Program-made: the position numbers and the translations under genes
Part shown: positions 20,622-31,395 of the stretch, one piece after another
How positions within the stretch are numbered: position 1 is the first letter of the stretch
Layout: the number at the start of each line of letters is the position of its first letter
Origin: an uncultured Bradyrhizobium sp.
GTDB taxonomy: Bacteria > Pseudomonadota > Alphaproteobacteria > Rhizobiales > Xanthobacteraceae
Assembly: GCF_936928535.1 (NCBI RefSeq)
Contig: NZ_CAKZHY010000166.1
Coordinates: 1-64,000, forward strand
Reading direction: 5' to 3'
Length of the DNA: 64,000 nt
The notes under the pieces: generated by a model
The model's database searches: none
Told to the model about the DNA's origin: nothing
The model's input: the letters and a program-made list of their open reading frames with translations, nothing else

Positions 20622-23600
20622 TCACTCCGCCGCGGCTGCTATCGGCTGGTTCGGCATGCCCTCGTTCTTGCCTTCCGCGAGGTTGCGCACCACCATGTAG
20701 AAGATCGGCGTGAAAATCAGGCCGAACAGCGTGACGCCGAGCATGCCAAAGAACACGGCGACGCCGACCGCCTCGCGCATTTCCGATCCCGACCCGGTGG
20801 AGAAGACGAGCGGCACCACGCCAAGGACGAAAGCGAACGAGGTCATCAGGATTGGTCGCAGTCTCAACCGGCAAGCCTCGATAACGGCCTCCAGGCGCGG
20901 TTTGCCTCTAAGCTCGATGTCCCGCGCAAACTCGACGATCAGGATAGCGTTCTTGGCCGCAAGTCCCACCAGCACCACGAAGCCGATCTGCGTCAGGATG
21001 TTAATATCCTGGCCCATAAGGCGCACGCCGATCGTGGCCGCGAACAGGCACATAGGCACGATCAGGATCACCGAGAGTGGCAGGGTCCAGCTCCCGTACT
21101 GTGCCGCGAGGACCAGATAGACGAACAGCACGCAGATCGGAAACACGTACAGTCCGGCATTGCCGCCCGTCACCTGTTGATAGGATAGATCGGTCCATTC
21201 AAAAGAAAAGCCGCTCGGTAATGTTTTGACGGCGAGTTGCTTGATGGTGTTAAGCGCCGTCTTCGAGCTCACGCCCGGTGCCGGCTCGCCCTGCAGCTCG
21301 GATGCTGAGTAGAGATTGTAGCGCGCGACACGATCGGGCCCGGACACATCCTTGAAGTCCACTACGCTGCCGAGCATGACCATGTCACCGGCCGCGTTTC
21401 GGGTGCGCAGCCGCGCCAAATCGGAGGCCTCTCTTCGGAATGGCAGATCGGCCTGCGCAGTGACGTGATAGGTACGCCCAAACAGGTTGAAATCATTGAC
21501 GTAGGTCGAGCCGAAATAGGTTTGAATCGCATCGTTAATGCTGGCAATAGGTACACCGAGTTTCTGCGCCTTCACGCGATCAATCTCGACGAATTGTTGC
21601 GGCGTATTCGCCGTAAACGGCGAGAACACCGACGTTAAGTTTGGCGACTTTCGTGCGGCGGCCACGAGCTCGTCCGTGGCAGCTCCCAGCAGCTCGGGAC
21701 CGCGCCCTTGTCGATCCTGGATGCGGATGGCGAAGCCGCCGCCGGTGCCGATGCCTGGCACGGCAGGCGGTGGAATAACGACAATGAAGGCGCCCTCGAT
21801 CGCCGACAGTCGCTTTCTCAGATTCGCGGTGATCACGCTGGCAGTCAGACCCCTCCTAACCCGCGCCTCGGGATCGTCGAAGACCGGAAACAGAGCTGCG
21901 GCGTTGCCCGCCTGCGTGCGCGTCGCGCCCGAGAACCCGGCAAACGCTGCCACACGGATGATCCCTGGCGTATCCAGCGCAATTCGCTCGATTTCCCGAA
22001 CCACCGCGGTGGTTCGTACCAGCGACGCGGCGCCCGGCAATTGCACCGAGATGATCAGGTAACCACGATCCTGTGCTGGGATGAAGCCCTGAGGTGAGGT
22101 CACGAGTAGCCAGCCGGCGCCGCCGATAAGCGCGAGGTAGATTGCAAGCATAATTGCCGTATGCCGGATCACGAAGGTGGCCGCGGCCGCGTAGCCATCC
22201 GCCAGGTGATCGAAGATACAATTGAAAACCGCGGAGAATCCGTCCCAGCCACGCGCAACGATGTTCCATCGCGCCGCCGGCCGTTTCTGCTCATGCGGAG
22301 TAAGAATCTGGGAGGCCAAGGCTGGCGACAGCGTTAGCGAACAGAAGCAAGAGATCGCGGTCGCGACCGCGATCGTGACGGCGAATTGCTGGAAGAACCG
22401 CCCGGAGATGCCGCCGAGGAATGCAGTCGGCACGAACACCGCGCAGAGAACGAGTGCAATCGAAACAAGCGCACCGCCGACCTCCTCCATCGTCTTGAGA
22501 GCCGCCTCGCGCCGGCTCATACCGACCTGGAGATGGCGCTCGACATTCTCCACAACAACGATGGCGTCGTCGACTACAATGCCGACCGCAAGCACGAGGC
22601 CGAACAGCGTGAGGTTATTGATGCCAAAGCCAAGCGCCGCCATCGCCGCAAATGTGCCGACCAGCGACACCGGGATCGCGACAATTGGGATGATCGCGGG
22701 CCGCCAGCCTTGAAGGAATGCCAGCACCACGATGATCACGAGCGCCATCGCCTCGTAGATCGTCTTGATCAACTCATGAACCGACTGAGCGATGAATTCG
22801 GTCGGATTGTAGCCGATGTTGTAATCGAGTCCATTTGGGAAGCTCTGCTTCAGCGTCACCATGGTCTCGGAAATATGCTTCGCGGTTGCCAACGCATTCG
22901 ATCCGGGCCGTTGCGTCACCACCATCGCAACGGCTGACTTTCGTAGTATGAAGCTGTTGGTGGTGTAGGCCAGCGCGCCAAGCTCGATCCGCGCAACGTC
23001 GCGTAGCCGTACGGTACGCCCCTCGAAACCAGCCTTCACGACGATGTCCCCGAATTGTCTGATATCCTTGAGGCGGCCGGTGAAGACGAGGTTCGGCTGA
23101 AAAGCGCGATCTGCAATCGGCGGCTCCGCGATCTGGCCGCCGGCGATCTGCAGATTCTGAGCGCGGACGGCAGCAATGACGTCGCCCGATGTCATGCCAA
23201 GACTGGCGATCTTGTCGGGGTCGAGCCATAGTCGCATCGAGTAGTCGCGCGCACCAAACATCTGGATGTCGCCGACGCCGTCGATCCGCAGCAGCTGGTC
23301 ACGCACCTGCAAGAGTGTATAATTTGAGATATAGAGCTGGTCGAAGCTATCGTCGGGCGACAGCATGAATACGACCATCAGGATATCGGGCGAGTTTTTT
23401 CGGGTGACTACTCCGTTTCGCTGAACCTCCTCCGGCAGCCGCGGCTGCGCGATCGCGACGCGATTCTGTACTAGGACTTGGGCCTTGTCGAGATCGGTGC
23501 CAAGCTTGAAGGTGACGGTTATGGTGAGCTGGCCATTGGAGGTCGCCTGGCTGTACAAGTACAACATGTCCTCGACACCATTGATCTCCTGCTCGATGGG

Positions 23601-23795
23601 AGCTGCGACCGTGTCGGACACAGTCTGTGCTGAGGCGCCGGGATATTGCGTGGTGACCGTAACCGTAGGCGGCACTACCTGCGGATATTCAGAGACGGGC
23701 AGCGTCTGGTACGCGATCGCGCCTACAATCAAGAGCACGATCGACAGCACCATCGCCAGAATGGGCTGATTGACGGAAAGACGTCCGAGATTCAT
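20622..23795 (-). CDS. RND multidrug efflux transporter permease (AcrB/MexF type)
   Basis: 1057 aa; starts MNLGRLSVNQPILAMVLSIVLLIVGAIAYQTLPVSEYPQVVPPTVTVTTQYPGASAQTV; AVGIVVDDAIVVVENVER. Confidence 0.96.
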   Translation of the reverse strand: MNLGRLSVNQPILAMVLSIVLLIVGAIAYQTLPVSEYPQVVPPTVTVTTQYPGASAQTVSDTVAAPIEQEINGVEDMLYLYSQATSNGQLTITVTFKLGTDLDKAQVLVQNRVAIAQPRLPEEVQRNGVVTRKNSPDILMVVFMLSPDDSFDQLYISNYTLLQVRDQLLRIDGVGDIQMFGARDYSMRLWLDPDKIASLGMTSGDVIAAVRAQNLQIAGGQIAEPPIADRAFQPNLVFTGRLKDIRQFGDIVVKAGFEGRTVRLRDVARIELGALAYTTNSFILRKSAVAMVVTQRPGSNALATAKHISETMVTLKQSFPNGLDYNIGYNPTEFIAQSVHELIKTIYEAMALVIIVVLAFLQGWRPAIIPIVAIPVSLVGTFAAMAALGFGINNLTLFGLVLAVGIVVDDAIVVVENVERHLQVGMSRREAALKTMEEVGGALVSIALVLCAVFVPTAFLGGISGRFFQQFAVTIAVATAISCFCSLTLSPALASQILTPHEQKRPAARWNIVARGWDGFSAVFNCIFDHLADGYAAAATFVIRHTAIMLAIYLALIGGAGWLLVTSPQGFIPAQDRGYLIISVQLPGAASLVRTTAVVREIERIALDTPGIIRVAAFAGFSGATRTQAGNAAALFPVFDDPEARVRRGLTASVITANLRKRLSAIEGAFIVVIPPPAVPGIGTGGGFAIRIQDRQGRGPELLGAATDELVAAARKSPNLTSVFSPFTANTPQQFVEIDRVKAQKLGVPIASINDAIQTYFGSTYVNDFNLFGRTYHVTAQADLPFRREASDLARLRTRNAAGDMVMLGSVVDFKDVSGPDRVARYNLYSASELQGEPAPGVSSKTALNTIKQLAVKTLPSGFSFEWTDLSYQQVTGGNAGLYVFPICVLFVYLVLAAQYGSWTLPLSVILIVPMCLFAATIGVRLMGQDINILTQIGFVVLVGLAAKNAILIVEFARDIELRGKPRLEAVIEACRLRLRPILMTSFAFVLGVVPLVFSTGSGSEMREAVGVAVFFGMLGVTLFGLIFTPIFYMVVRNLAEGKNEGMPNQPIAAAAE

Positions 23796-24985
23796 GATTT
23801 ACGGCCGCTGATCTCGACGCCGCGCGGGCTCACCTTAGCGCCAAGGCGGGCGCGCTGGAGGCCGTCGATTATGACGCGATCCTCCGGTTGCAGGCCTGTA
23901 CGAACCACGCGCAATCCTTGATCCAACGGACCGAGTTCGACCGCACGGGCTTCCACAGTGCTGTCATCTTTGACTACGAACACGATTTTACGCGACTGAT
24001 CGGTCGCGATGGCTGCATCTGGCAAAAGAAGCGCCTCATAGGGCGAAGATCCAATCAGCCCGACGCGGCCGAACTGGCCAGGCAGGATGGACAAATCGTG
24101 GTTCGGGATGATCGCGCGGCTCCGCAGCGTGCCGGTGGAGACATCGAGGCGGTTGTCGATGAAATCCATATGGCCTTCGTGCGATGGCTTGGCCTCGCCG
24201 GTCAGCGCCACCTGCACTGGATTAGGCGTATCGCGTGAGCTCGGCCGCTTACCCTCGAACCACAGCTTGTTGTTCTTGAGATAAGTCGCCTCGTCTACGT
24301 CAAAATATATGTAAATTGGGTCCATTGACACGATGGTGGTAAGTAGCGTCGAGCCGCCATTGTCGTTCCCCTGCACGAGGTTACCGACGCTCACGAAATG
24401 ACGGCTGACGCGGCCGGTGATCGGCGCCACCACATGCGTGAACTCGACATTGAGCTGGGCGGCCTTCAGCGCGCCTTCGGCGATAGTTTCGGCGGCGTGA
24501 GCGGCCTCCAAGGCCTCGCGACGCTGATCGACGACTTGCTCGGAAACAGCACTGGTCTTTACGAGGGTGAGCCCGCGCTCAAGCTCGCGCTTGGCCAGCT
24601 CGGTCTTGGCGCGCGCATCCGCGAGCTGACCGTCGGCCTGGGTCGCCACCGCCTCGAACGGGCGAGGATCGATGATGTAGAGCAGATCGCCGGCGTGCAC
24701 CATGTCGCCGTCTTTGAACTCGACACTGGTTACAAAGCCGCCGACGCGGGCGCGGACTTGCACCTCCTGGATCGCCTCGAACCGGCCGGTGAACTCGTCC
24801 CAGTCGGTGACGGTCCGTTTGACCGGTCGTGCCACCGTCACCGACGGCGGAGGCGCGGCCGCTTGCGACTGTGCCTTCTCGTTGCACCCCGTCAATACAA
24901 GCGAAAGCAGCAAACAGATCGATGCGTCGACGCATCGGCGAGAGCGACGGAACCGAGGTCGGATGAATCGGATCGACACGAACAT
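23792..24985 (-). CDS. RND efflux periplasmic adaptor subunit (lipoprotein)
   Basis: LLSLVLTGC lipobox; VQVRARVGGFVTSVEFKDGDMVHAGDLLYIIDPRPFEA; 4-bp overlap with the permease. Confidence 0.93.
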   Translation of the reverse strand: MFVSIRFIRPRFRRSRRCVDASICLLLSLVLTGCNEKAQSQAAAPPPSVTVARPVKRTVTDWDEFTGRFEAIQEVQVRARVGGFVTSVEFKDGDMVHAGDLLYIIDPRPFEAVATQADGQLADARAKTELAKRELERGLTLVKTSAVSEQVVDQRREALEAAHAAETIAEGALKAAQLNVEFTHVVAPITGRVSRHFVSVGNLVQGNDNGGSTLLTTIVSMDPIYIYFDVDEATYLKNNKLWFEGKRPSSRDTPNPVQVALTGEAKPSHEGHMDFIDNRLDVSTGTLRSRAIIPNHDLSILPGQFGRVGLIGSSPYEALLLPDAAIATDQSRKIVFVVKDDSTVEARAVELGPLDQGLRVVRTGLQPEDRVIIDGLQRARLGAKVSPRGVEISGRKS

Positions 24986-25742
24986 TCCTTTAGCCGCACT
25001 CACTTCTGGCTCTCCCAAATAGGCTAGAACGCTCGACTGACTGAGACGGGTCGACAGTGTCATTTTGCGGCAACGTGACGTTTGCTGTCATTTCTGATCG
25101 ATCCAAAGGCAAACACTGCAGGAAAAGGCGCAATATTCTGGAGGCAGATACTTTGACTGATGGCACCACCATGAGACGCGACAGCCTCAATTGCGCCGCT
25201 GCGCTGCACGTCGAGTCTCCGATAGCAACCTGCACCGCGTGTCAGTTCAGCATTGACAGTTGCGGTACGACAAAGTGACCTTGCAGCGCGGCGATGGGAA
25301 ATTACAATTCGCCATGGAGTTGATGAATTATTGTTATTGGTGTTTTCCGAGATGATCTTGTAGTCGGAAATGCACGACCACCACATCGCACATCGAGCCC
25401 GGCGTATCCTGTAAGCAGAGAGCTCCGAGTTACGCTGAGTCACCGACTTCGCAATGAGCGCCGTCATGACACCCCACAATGTCGACGCTACTTAGGTCGC
25501 GAGCCCGGAGAGACGCTCATTCGGACTCTGCGCGAGCAAACGCACTAAGAACTCTAAAGTCAGCCATTCATGATGCGCATGAATATCTCAAATACATCTC
25601 GACCGGCTAGCGTGTTTGGCGTCTTGCGTGGTAACTGCGCCGTTCTATCTCGGCAATACTTGCCTTCTGCGGGAAACTATGAACTACCTGCCTGCCTCGG
25701 AAATCGTCTGGCACTCGGTTCCTCAGCCGTGACTCTGTAGGG

Positions 25743-26786
25743 TTGATGATGGACGCAAGTGTTGGCGAGCAAAATCGCAGGACGCATCTCGAGAAGCGAT
25801 ACAGCTATCTCACTCTTGCACCGGCGGCGGCGGCGATTTGTTATCCATTTCTGCTCGATGCTTTCCATGCTATCGTCGGCACGCAAGTCGTAAGCCTGCC
25901 ACCCTTCGCAGTTGCCCGCGCGACCTTTGTTTTGGTCCTTGCGTTCGTGGTGCCGTTTCTCGGAATCGCCCTGGCTTGTCGACCGACTTCCGGTCCCGGT
26001 CCAAGACGCCTCGCCTATGCGAGCGTAATGTCGCCGACGCTCTATGTGTTTCTCGGGGTTGTGCAAGCTCTAATCAAGAGCCCTATTCCCGATGAGGTCA
26101 TTTGGTGCGCGATCTGGTTCACAATCGCGAAATGGTCGCAATCTGCGCGAGATCCAGTTAGATCAGCTGACCCTGCGGTCGGCGGTTGGCGGAGTGTTCA
26201 CGGAGTATCGGCCCTGGTCCTCAGCCTATATGTGGTGTTTCATCTCGCCAACCATCTGTTCGGCTTGATAGGTCCTGACGCGCACGCCGCAGTAATGAAA
26301 ATCGGACGCATAGTTTATCGCTCTACGGTGGGTGAGCCGTTGTTAGTTGCAACGATGCTTTTCCAGATCAGCACCGGCCTCCTTCTGGCGTGGCGCTGGA
26401 GCGCTTCGGCACATAACTTCCAGAGGACCTATCAGGTCGCTTCGGGAGCCTATCTTTCAGTCTTTGTTCTCGGCCACATGAATTCAGTCTTCGTCTACGC
26501 TCGACGTTTTCTCGGCATACCCACGGATTGGAATTTCGCAATCGGAGCTCCGACTGGACTCATTCATGACGCTTGGAACATCCGTCTACTGCCTCACTAC
26601 GCGCTCGGCGTCTTCTTTGTCCTGAGCCATCTCGCTTCAGGATTAAGGGTTGTGCTGATCGCACACGGTGTCGATGAACGTGTTGCGGGTCGTCTTTGGG
26701 GAACCTGCCTCGCTATGAGCGCGGTCGTAGCGTCAGGAATCATCGCGGGAATGTCCGGAATAAGAATCGGTGCGTTCGCCTCGTGA
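25743..26786 (+). CDS. multi-TM membrane protein, possibly b-heme binding (SdhC/FrdC-like C-terminal half)
   Basis: Repeated TM helices with conserved-looking His (SVHGVSALVLSLYVVFHLANHLFG; VLGHMNSVF; LPHYALGVFFVLSHLASGLR). Confidence 0.55.
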   Translation: MMMDASVGEQNRRTHLEKRYSYLTLAPAAAAICYPFLLDAFHAIVGTQVVSLPPFAVARATFVLVLAFVVPFLGIALACRPTSGPGPRRLAYASVMSPTLYVFLGVVQALIKSPIPDEVIWCAIWFTIAKWSQSARDPVRSADPAVGGWRSVHGVSALVLSLYVVFHLANHLFGLIGPDAHAAVMKIGRIVYRSTVGEPLLVATMLFQISTGLLLAWRWSASAHNFQRTYQVASGAYLSVFVLGHMNSVFVYARRFLGIPTDWNFAIGAPTGLIHDAWNIRLLPHYALGVFFVLSHLASGLRVVLIAHGVDERVAGRLWGTCLAMSAVVASGIIAGMSGIRIGAFAS

Positions 26787-27305
26787 GTTTTGGCGGATCT
26801 GGCATACGCCCTTTGGACAAGGCATTGCTCTCCTGCCGATGCTTCCAAGCGATCCATTCTAATGTGGTGCCAAGCGATGACTACGATCCGCCGACCTCTG
26901 ATGGGGTTTAGACCTGCAGCCTTCCCGAAGCAGCAAAGATCACTTGCGATACCTGACGCGTGTGCAATCCGACGGTCTCACCTCAGAGACCCCTCGGCAA
27001 AGAGCCCATATGGCTCAGGTATCTGGCCCTTAGCGAGCCATATAGGTGGATTGGCCACACGGGGCTGTGAGGTCTCGGCACCATCGCGCAATGACTTGGT
27101 CGAGGCGTCGTTTTGTCCGATCGTCTTGCCAAGACCGTCGCAAGCTGTTTCGAATAAGGACACGAATGTCGCGGAGAATTTCGGTATATTGTGCGCAGTT
27201 TGGGGCAAAACAACTGATCGACATCAAGTTTCGATCCAAGGAGTCCGCTGCTGAGAGTGCGCGCAAAGCCGGCTGTCCAAACGTCTTGCAGGAGATTGCT
27301 TCCTG

Positions 27306-28646
27306 ATGGGCGGAGCGGAGGTTTTAACACTATCAAAACGACGCAGGACAATGTTCTGCATCTTGCTTGGACTTGGTCTAAGCTCCCTCGGAAGCGCAAT
27401 CGTGAATATTGCCCTTCCGAATATCTCACGTTCATTTGCAGGTAACGACGCAGCGGCCGTTTGGGTCGTAAATGCCTATCAGCTTTCGGCAACAGTCTGC
27501 TTGCTGCCTGTCTCAAGTATAGTCGAGTCGCTCGGCCTAAAACGAACCTATGCCGGCGGTCTTACCATTTTTGCCCTCGCGTCTTTGGCCTGCGCGTTCG
27601 CTCCAACATTGCCTGTGCTGGTCGGTGCCCGCTTGATTCAGGGCGCCGGCGCGGCTGGGCTTTCTGTCGCTGGCGTTGCCCTCGTACGCGTGGTCTATCC
27701 ACGCGGCATGGTCAGTAAAGGCCTTGCACTGGTCGCGTTGGCGGTGGCGATACCAGGTGCATTGGGGCCCACCATCGCCGCTGCAATACTCGCCGTTGCA
27801 AAATGGCCGTGGTTGTTTCTGGTGAATTTGCCATTCGGCCTCGCCGTGCCGCTCTTCATCAACGCCGCACCACCAGACGTTCGATTCCCTCGCGCCCTCG
27901 ATCTGACCGGGACCGCTCTAAACGCGTTTGGATTCGGCCTTTTCGTCATCGGTGTTGGCACGCTAGGTAGCAGCGACGCGCGCATTGGGGTCGGAGAGAT
28001 CGTCGCAGGCATTTTCTGTTTTGGTCTCTTCATCCGACAACAACAGAAGCATCCCATGCCAATGCTGCCGTTCGATCTTTATCGCATACCGCTATTTAGC
28101 TTATCGGTGTTGACATCTGTCTGCTCATATGCGGCACAAATCCTGGCCTACGTCTCTTTACCTTTTCTACTTGAAACGCGGATGCATCTTTCTGCCGTAG
28201 AAACAGGTTTGCTCTTGACGCCTTGGCCGTTTATGACCGCCGTCACGGCCCCTATCGCCGGTCGCCTGACAAGCCGCTTCCCAACGTCATTGATATGCGG
28301 CCTCGGTCTGACCTTGTTGGCGGCCGGCTTGCTTCTGATGGTCTTCTTGCCAACAAATCCGGCAAAGTCGGATATCGCGTGGCGATTAGCCCTTTGTGGT
28401 ATCGGTTTCGGTCTTTTCCAGACCCCGAACAACACTGCGATGATGACGGCTGGACCGATCGGACGTAGCGGGGCCGCAAGTGGGATGAATGCTGCGGCTC
28501 GCTACGTCGGATGGTCACTGGGTTCCGCCTTGATTTCGCTGATCTTCGGCGTAAGCGGAGATCATAGCGCGATCTTTTGTTTGGTTGCGGGGATGACGTT
28601 CGCTCTGATGGGAGCTGCTACCAGCAGCGTTCGCCAACTCAGATAG
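27306..28646 (+). CDS. MFS transporter (DHA2-like)
   Basis: ~14 TM pattern; SLGSAIVNIALPNISRSF...WVVNAYQLSATVCLLP; GARLIQGAGAAGLSVAGVALVR. Confidence 0.9.
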   Translation: MGGAEVLTLSKRRRTMFCILLGLGLSSLGSAIVNIALPNISRSFAGNDAAAVWVVNAYQLSATVCLLPVSSIVESLGLKRTYAGGLTIFALASLACAFAPTLPVLVGARLIQGAGAAGLSVAGVALVRVVYPRGMVSKGLALVALAVAIPGALGPTIAAAILAVAKWPWLFLVNLPFGLAVPLFINAAPPDVRFPRALDLTGTALNAFGFGLFVIGVGTLGSSDARIGVGEIVAGIFCFGLFIRQQQKHPMPMLPFDLYRIPLFSLSVLTSVCSYAAQILAYVSLPFLLETRMHLSAVETGLLLTPWPFMTAVTAPIAGRLTSRFPTSLICGLGLTLLAAGLLLMVFLPTNPAKSDIAWRLALCGIGFGLFQTPNNTAMMTAGPIGRSGAASGMNAAARYVGWSLGSALISLIFGVSGDHSAIFCLVAGMTFALMGAATSSVRQLR

Positions 28647-28828
28647 TCAAACGCGGAATGTCGCACTTCCTCGAAAGTTGTGTTGCGGTTATCTAGGTTA
28701 GGTGAGCCGCCCTAGCCTGCGTGGTGGAACCCTAGCCGAACACGCAGAAGACCCGCGACTCATGCCCTTGGCCGGGCATCATCCGGACACCTGCGTGATT
28801 CATTTATCTCCCAGCTAAACCTCGCCTT

Positions 28829-29449
28829 TCAATTCTTTGCTAGAGATTTGAGGTGGTGGACAAAACCGAGCACATCGTCGGGCATCAGACGGCCGATCGC
28901 GCGGGTCGAATAGACGGCCGTCACTACCCGACCTTCGGGGTTCAGGATGAAACCGGTTGCCTGGAGACACACAGGATCGTCATTGACGAAGGCGCCCGTC
29001 ACAGCAGAAACCGCTCGCGCGTCAGCACCGTACGCGACCGGGAAACCAATTTCGTGCTTTTCGACGAGCATCTCCGACTTTTCCCGGTCGTCTACCGATA
29101 CTGAGACAACCTTGATACCTTCACCGGCGAATCTGTCCGCCGCTCGCGCGAAAGCGGCGAGTTGAGCGTTGCAGTAGGGGCACCAGGAGCCACGGTGGAA
29201 TATAACCACGCCGAACCAACCTGCCAGATCGGCAGGCAAGTTGATTTTGCCGCCCCCGACGCGAGCAAAGGTAAGAGAGGGAAAAACGTCGCCGTTCTGT
29301 AGCATCACTATTGTCCCACTGTTTGAACCGCATGGCGCTCGAACGACCCGCAGCTTCGTCAAGAACGGCCCGCGCATCCAAGGACCAAAACGCTTTGATG
29401 AAGTCGTTGTCTGGCATATCGAGCCGCCTTCTAGATTCTTAGGGCCCAC
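28829..29449 (-). CDS. peroxiredoxin / AhpC-TSA family protein
   Basis: ADLAGWFGVVIFHRGSWCPYCNAQLAAFARAADRFAGEGIKVVSVSVDDREKSEMLVEKHEIGFPVAYGAD; the start may be the internal ATG at 29305. Confidence 0.88.
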   Translation of the reverse strand: MGPKNLEGGSICQTTTSSKRFGPWMRGPFLTKLRVVRAPCGSNSGTIVMLQNGDVFPSLTFARVGGGKINLPADLAGWFGVVIFHRGSWCPYCNAQLAAFARAADRFAGEGIKVVSVSVDDREKSEMLVEKHEIGFPVAYGADARAVSAVTGAFVNDDPVCLQATGFILNPEGRVVTAVYSTRAIGRLMPDDVLGFVHHLKSLAKN

Positions 29450-29523
29450 ACTGCCTGTCGGCCGTAGGATCGGTTTCTACGACGTTGGCTTGGAGAGTGA
29501 TCCCAGAACGCAGGCGGCACCAA

Positions 29524-29560
29524 ATCGCTTATTGCCATAAAGTCAATAAACGATTGTTAT
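29524..29560 (-). promoter_or_regulatory. 11-bp-phased LysR/OxyR-like box, copy A
   Basis: Minus strand: ATAA-CAATCGT-TTAT-TGACTTT-ATGG-CAATAAG-CGAT, upstream of the peroxiredoxin gene. Confidence 0.55.
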
Positions 29561-29936
29561 TGCCGCTGGCCGCGCGACCCGAGCTTGATGCGATCGGTCC
29601 CGTCTGCAGAAACTCACCGCCTCGGCAGTCGATCACCTTCCCAGCCTGCAAGAAAAGCAGCCCATCCATTCCAGAACTGACATCACAGCACGTCGATGAT
29701 GTCATGAGCGGCGTCGACGGGATAGACCTCATCGACAGGTGCGTGCGGCACGTGGTCTCTCCCGCCGAACGATCATAAAGGAGCCGCCTCTCCGAACGCC
29801 GCCGACCTCGTAAGCACCAGTTGCGCGTCGGAATAGAAACTATAACAGTCAGACATTTTCCTGTGAGAAGCCCTCAGCTTAGCATCGCCCGAGCCAAACG
29901 AGCCATCTCGAGGCGCGCAAATCAAGGATTAACCTC

Positions 29937-30353
29937 ATGAAGATCCACACCATCATCCTCATCAGCGCCGCCCTGGCCTTCTCGATGACTGGTCCTATTT
30001 GCGCCCATGATAGTCGGGCGGAGACTGTCACGAAGAACTTCGAGGCGCTTATTCCCAATATTTCCGGTAAGTCGCTGATCGCTGTGGAAGTCAATTACGC
30101 GCCGGGTGCAGCCTCTCCGCCCCATACCCATGCAAAATCGGCTTTTATTTATGCCTATGTGATCTCAGGCGCGATCGAGTCGAAGGTGAATGATAGCGAG
30201 ACGCGCATCTATCGGGCCGGCGAGAGCTGGTCTGAATCTCCGGGTGCACTCCACTCGATCAGCCGCAATGCAAGCAAGACCGAACCCGCGAAGCTGCTCG
30301 CTGTGTTCGTCCTTGACACCAATGACAGCCCGCTCACCACCCCTAGCAACTGA
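29937..30353 (+). CDS. secreted cupin-domain protein
   Basis: Signal peptide; VNYAPGAASPPHTHAKSAFIYAYVISGAIESKVNDSETRIYRAGESWSESPGALH. Confidence 0.85.
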   Translation: MKIHTIILISAALAFSMTGPICAHDSRAETVTKNFEALIPNISGKSLIAVEVNYAPGAASPPHTHAKSAFIYAYVISGAIESKVNDSETRIYRAGESWSESPGALHSISRNASKTEPAKLLAVFVLDTNDSPLTTPSN

Positions 30354-30713
30354 GCTTCAGACGCAGTAGAGAACAACGGACCGCAAGGGACAAACCATAG
30401 AGAGTGCAAGAGCCCACTCGGTTCACCCGCCTGCATCGCTCGCTTGTACAATCGCGATAGGCCAACTGCCCGCGCCGCCGAGGCTCTTTGCGGAAATATT
30501 GATAACCCCAACGCCGATCTCCATGAGTGGCGGTTGCTCATCGTACGTCGCCACATCAAAACCTGGCCCGTTTCGACTCGAGACCATGACCGAGCTGACC
30601 TGTGACGACGGCGGTGCGGGATAAATTGAAGAACGCGCCTTCGGGCGGTACGCCAGTCGATGCCTTGCCGGAACGAAATGAACTGGCGCAACACGTTCGG
30701 CGAGCAGATCAGG

Positions 30714-30857
30714 GGCATTCGAGAGCGGTTCTTCAACCGGATCAAATAATGTCATGGGGTGACGACGCGCTACGGCAGGCTGTCTGCCAACCACCTTGGC
30801 TTCGTTCAATTCGCGCTAATCAGGTTGTGGCTGCGTCTTTATGAGTACGCGTCCTTA
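30714..30857 (+). pseudogene. IS5-family transposase C-terminal remnant (in-frame stop)
   Basis: GIRERFFNRIK*CHGVTTRYGRLSANHLGFVQFALIRLWLRLYEYASL resembles the IS5/IS427 transposase end (RIERFFNKIKQCRRVATRYDKLAANYLAFVQLASIRLWLR). Confidence 0.75.
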
Positions 30858-30861
30858 TCAT

Positions 30862-31395
30862 TCATGCGCCCGGAATCATCGACTGAAGCACTTCATCACG
30901 CAGATAAAAGTAGTGGAAGAGAGCCGCGGCTGAATGCACGCAAGCGACCCAGAGTATGGCATAACCCAGCGCGGTATGTATCTCCATGATCAGATGACCC
31001 AAAATACGCGCCTGCGTAATCTGGGGAGCGATGTCAAATCCGGGAAGGGTGACGGGAATCCCCTCAAGCCACGTACCAAGCACGGCCGTCGTAGGAATCG
31101 CAATGAGCAACACATAAAGCGCGAAGTGGACGAGCTGCGCGGTTAGGGTCATCAATCGCGGCATCGCTTGCTTCGCTGGCGCGCCGCCGACCAGGCGCCA
31201 AATCAACCGCAATACGACGACACCGAAGACAAGAACCCCGATCGCCTCATGAATCCTTCGGAGCCCGTCCGCGGAGGCCGAATAGAGCGAGTAGCCATCG
31301 CCACTGCTCAGCGAATAAGCCACAAGAACTAGCATGACCGTCAGCCAATGGAACAACCGGACGGGGGCGCCGTAGCGAGAAGAACTGCTGCACAA
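30862..31395 (-). CDS. cytochrome b561-family protein
   Basis: YGAPVRLFHWLTVMLVLVAYSLS...RRIHEAIGVLVFGVVVLRLIWRL...GHLIMEIHTALGYAILWVACVHSAAALFHYF. Confidence 0.88.
   Translation of the reverse strand: MCSSSSRYGAPVRLFHWLTVMLVLVAYSLSSGDGYSLYSASADGLRRIHEAIGVLVFGVVVLRLIWRLVGGAPAKQAMPRLMTLTAQLVHFALYVLLIAIPTTAVLGTWLEGIPVTLPGFDIAPQITQARILGHLIMEIHTALGYAILWVACVHSAAALFHYFYLRDEVLQSMIPGA

Noticed and set aside
22386-22937. 183-aa plus-strand ORF (and many similar ones, e.g. 21538..22062, 22222..22713)
   Set aside because: Antisense to the RND permease gene; composition typical of a high-GC shadow frame.
30423-30809. 128-aa minus-strand ORF
   Set aside because: Antisense overlap with the IS5 relic; no recognisable family.
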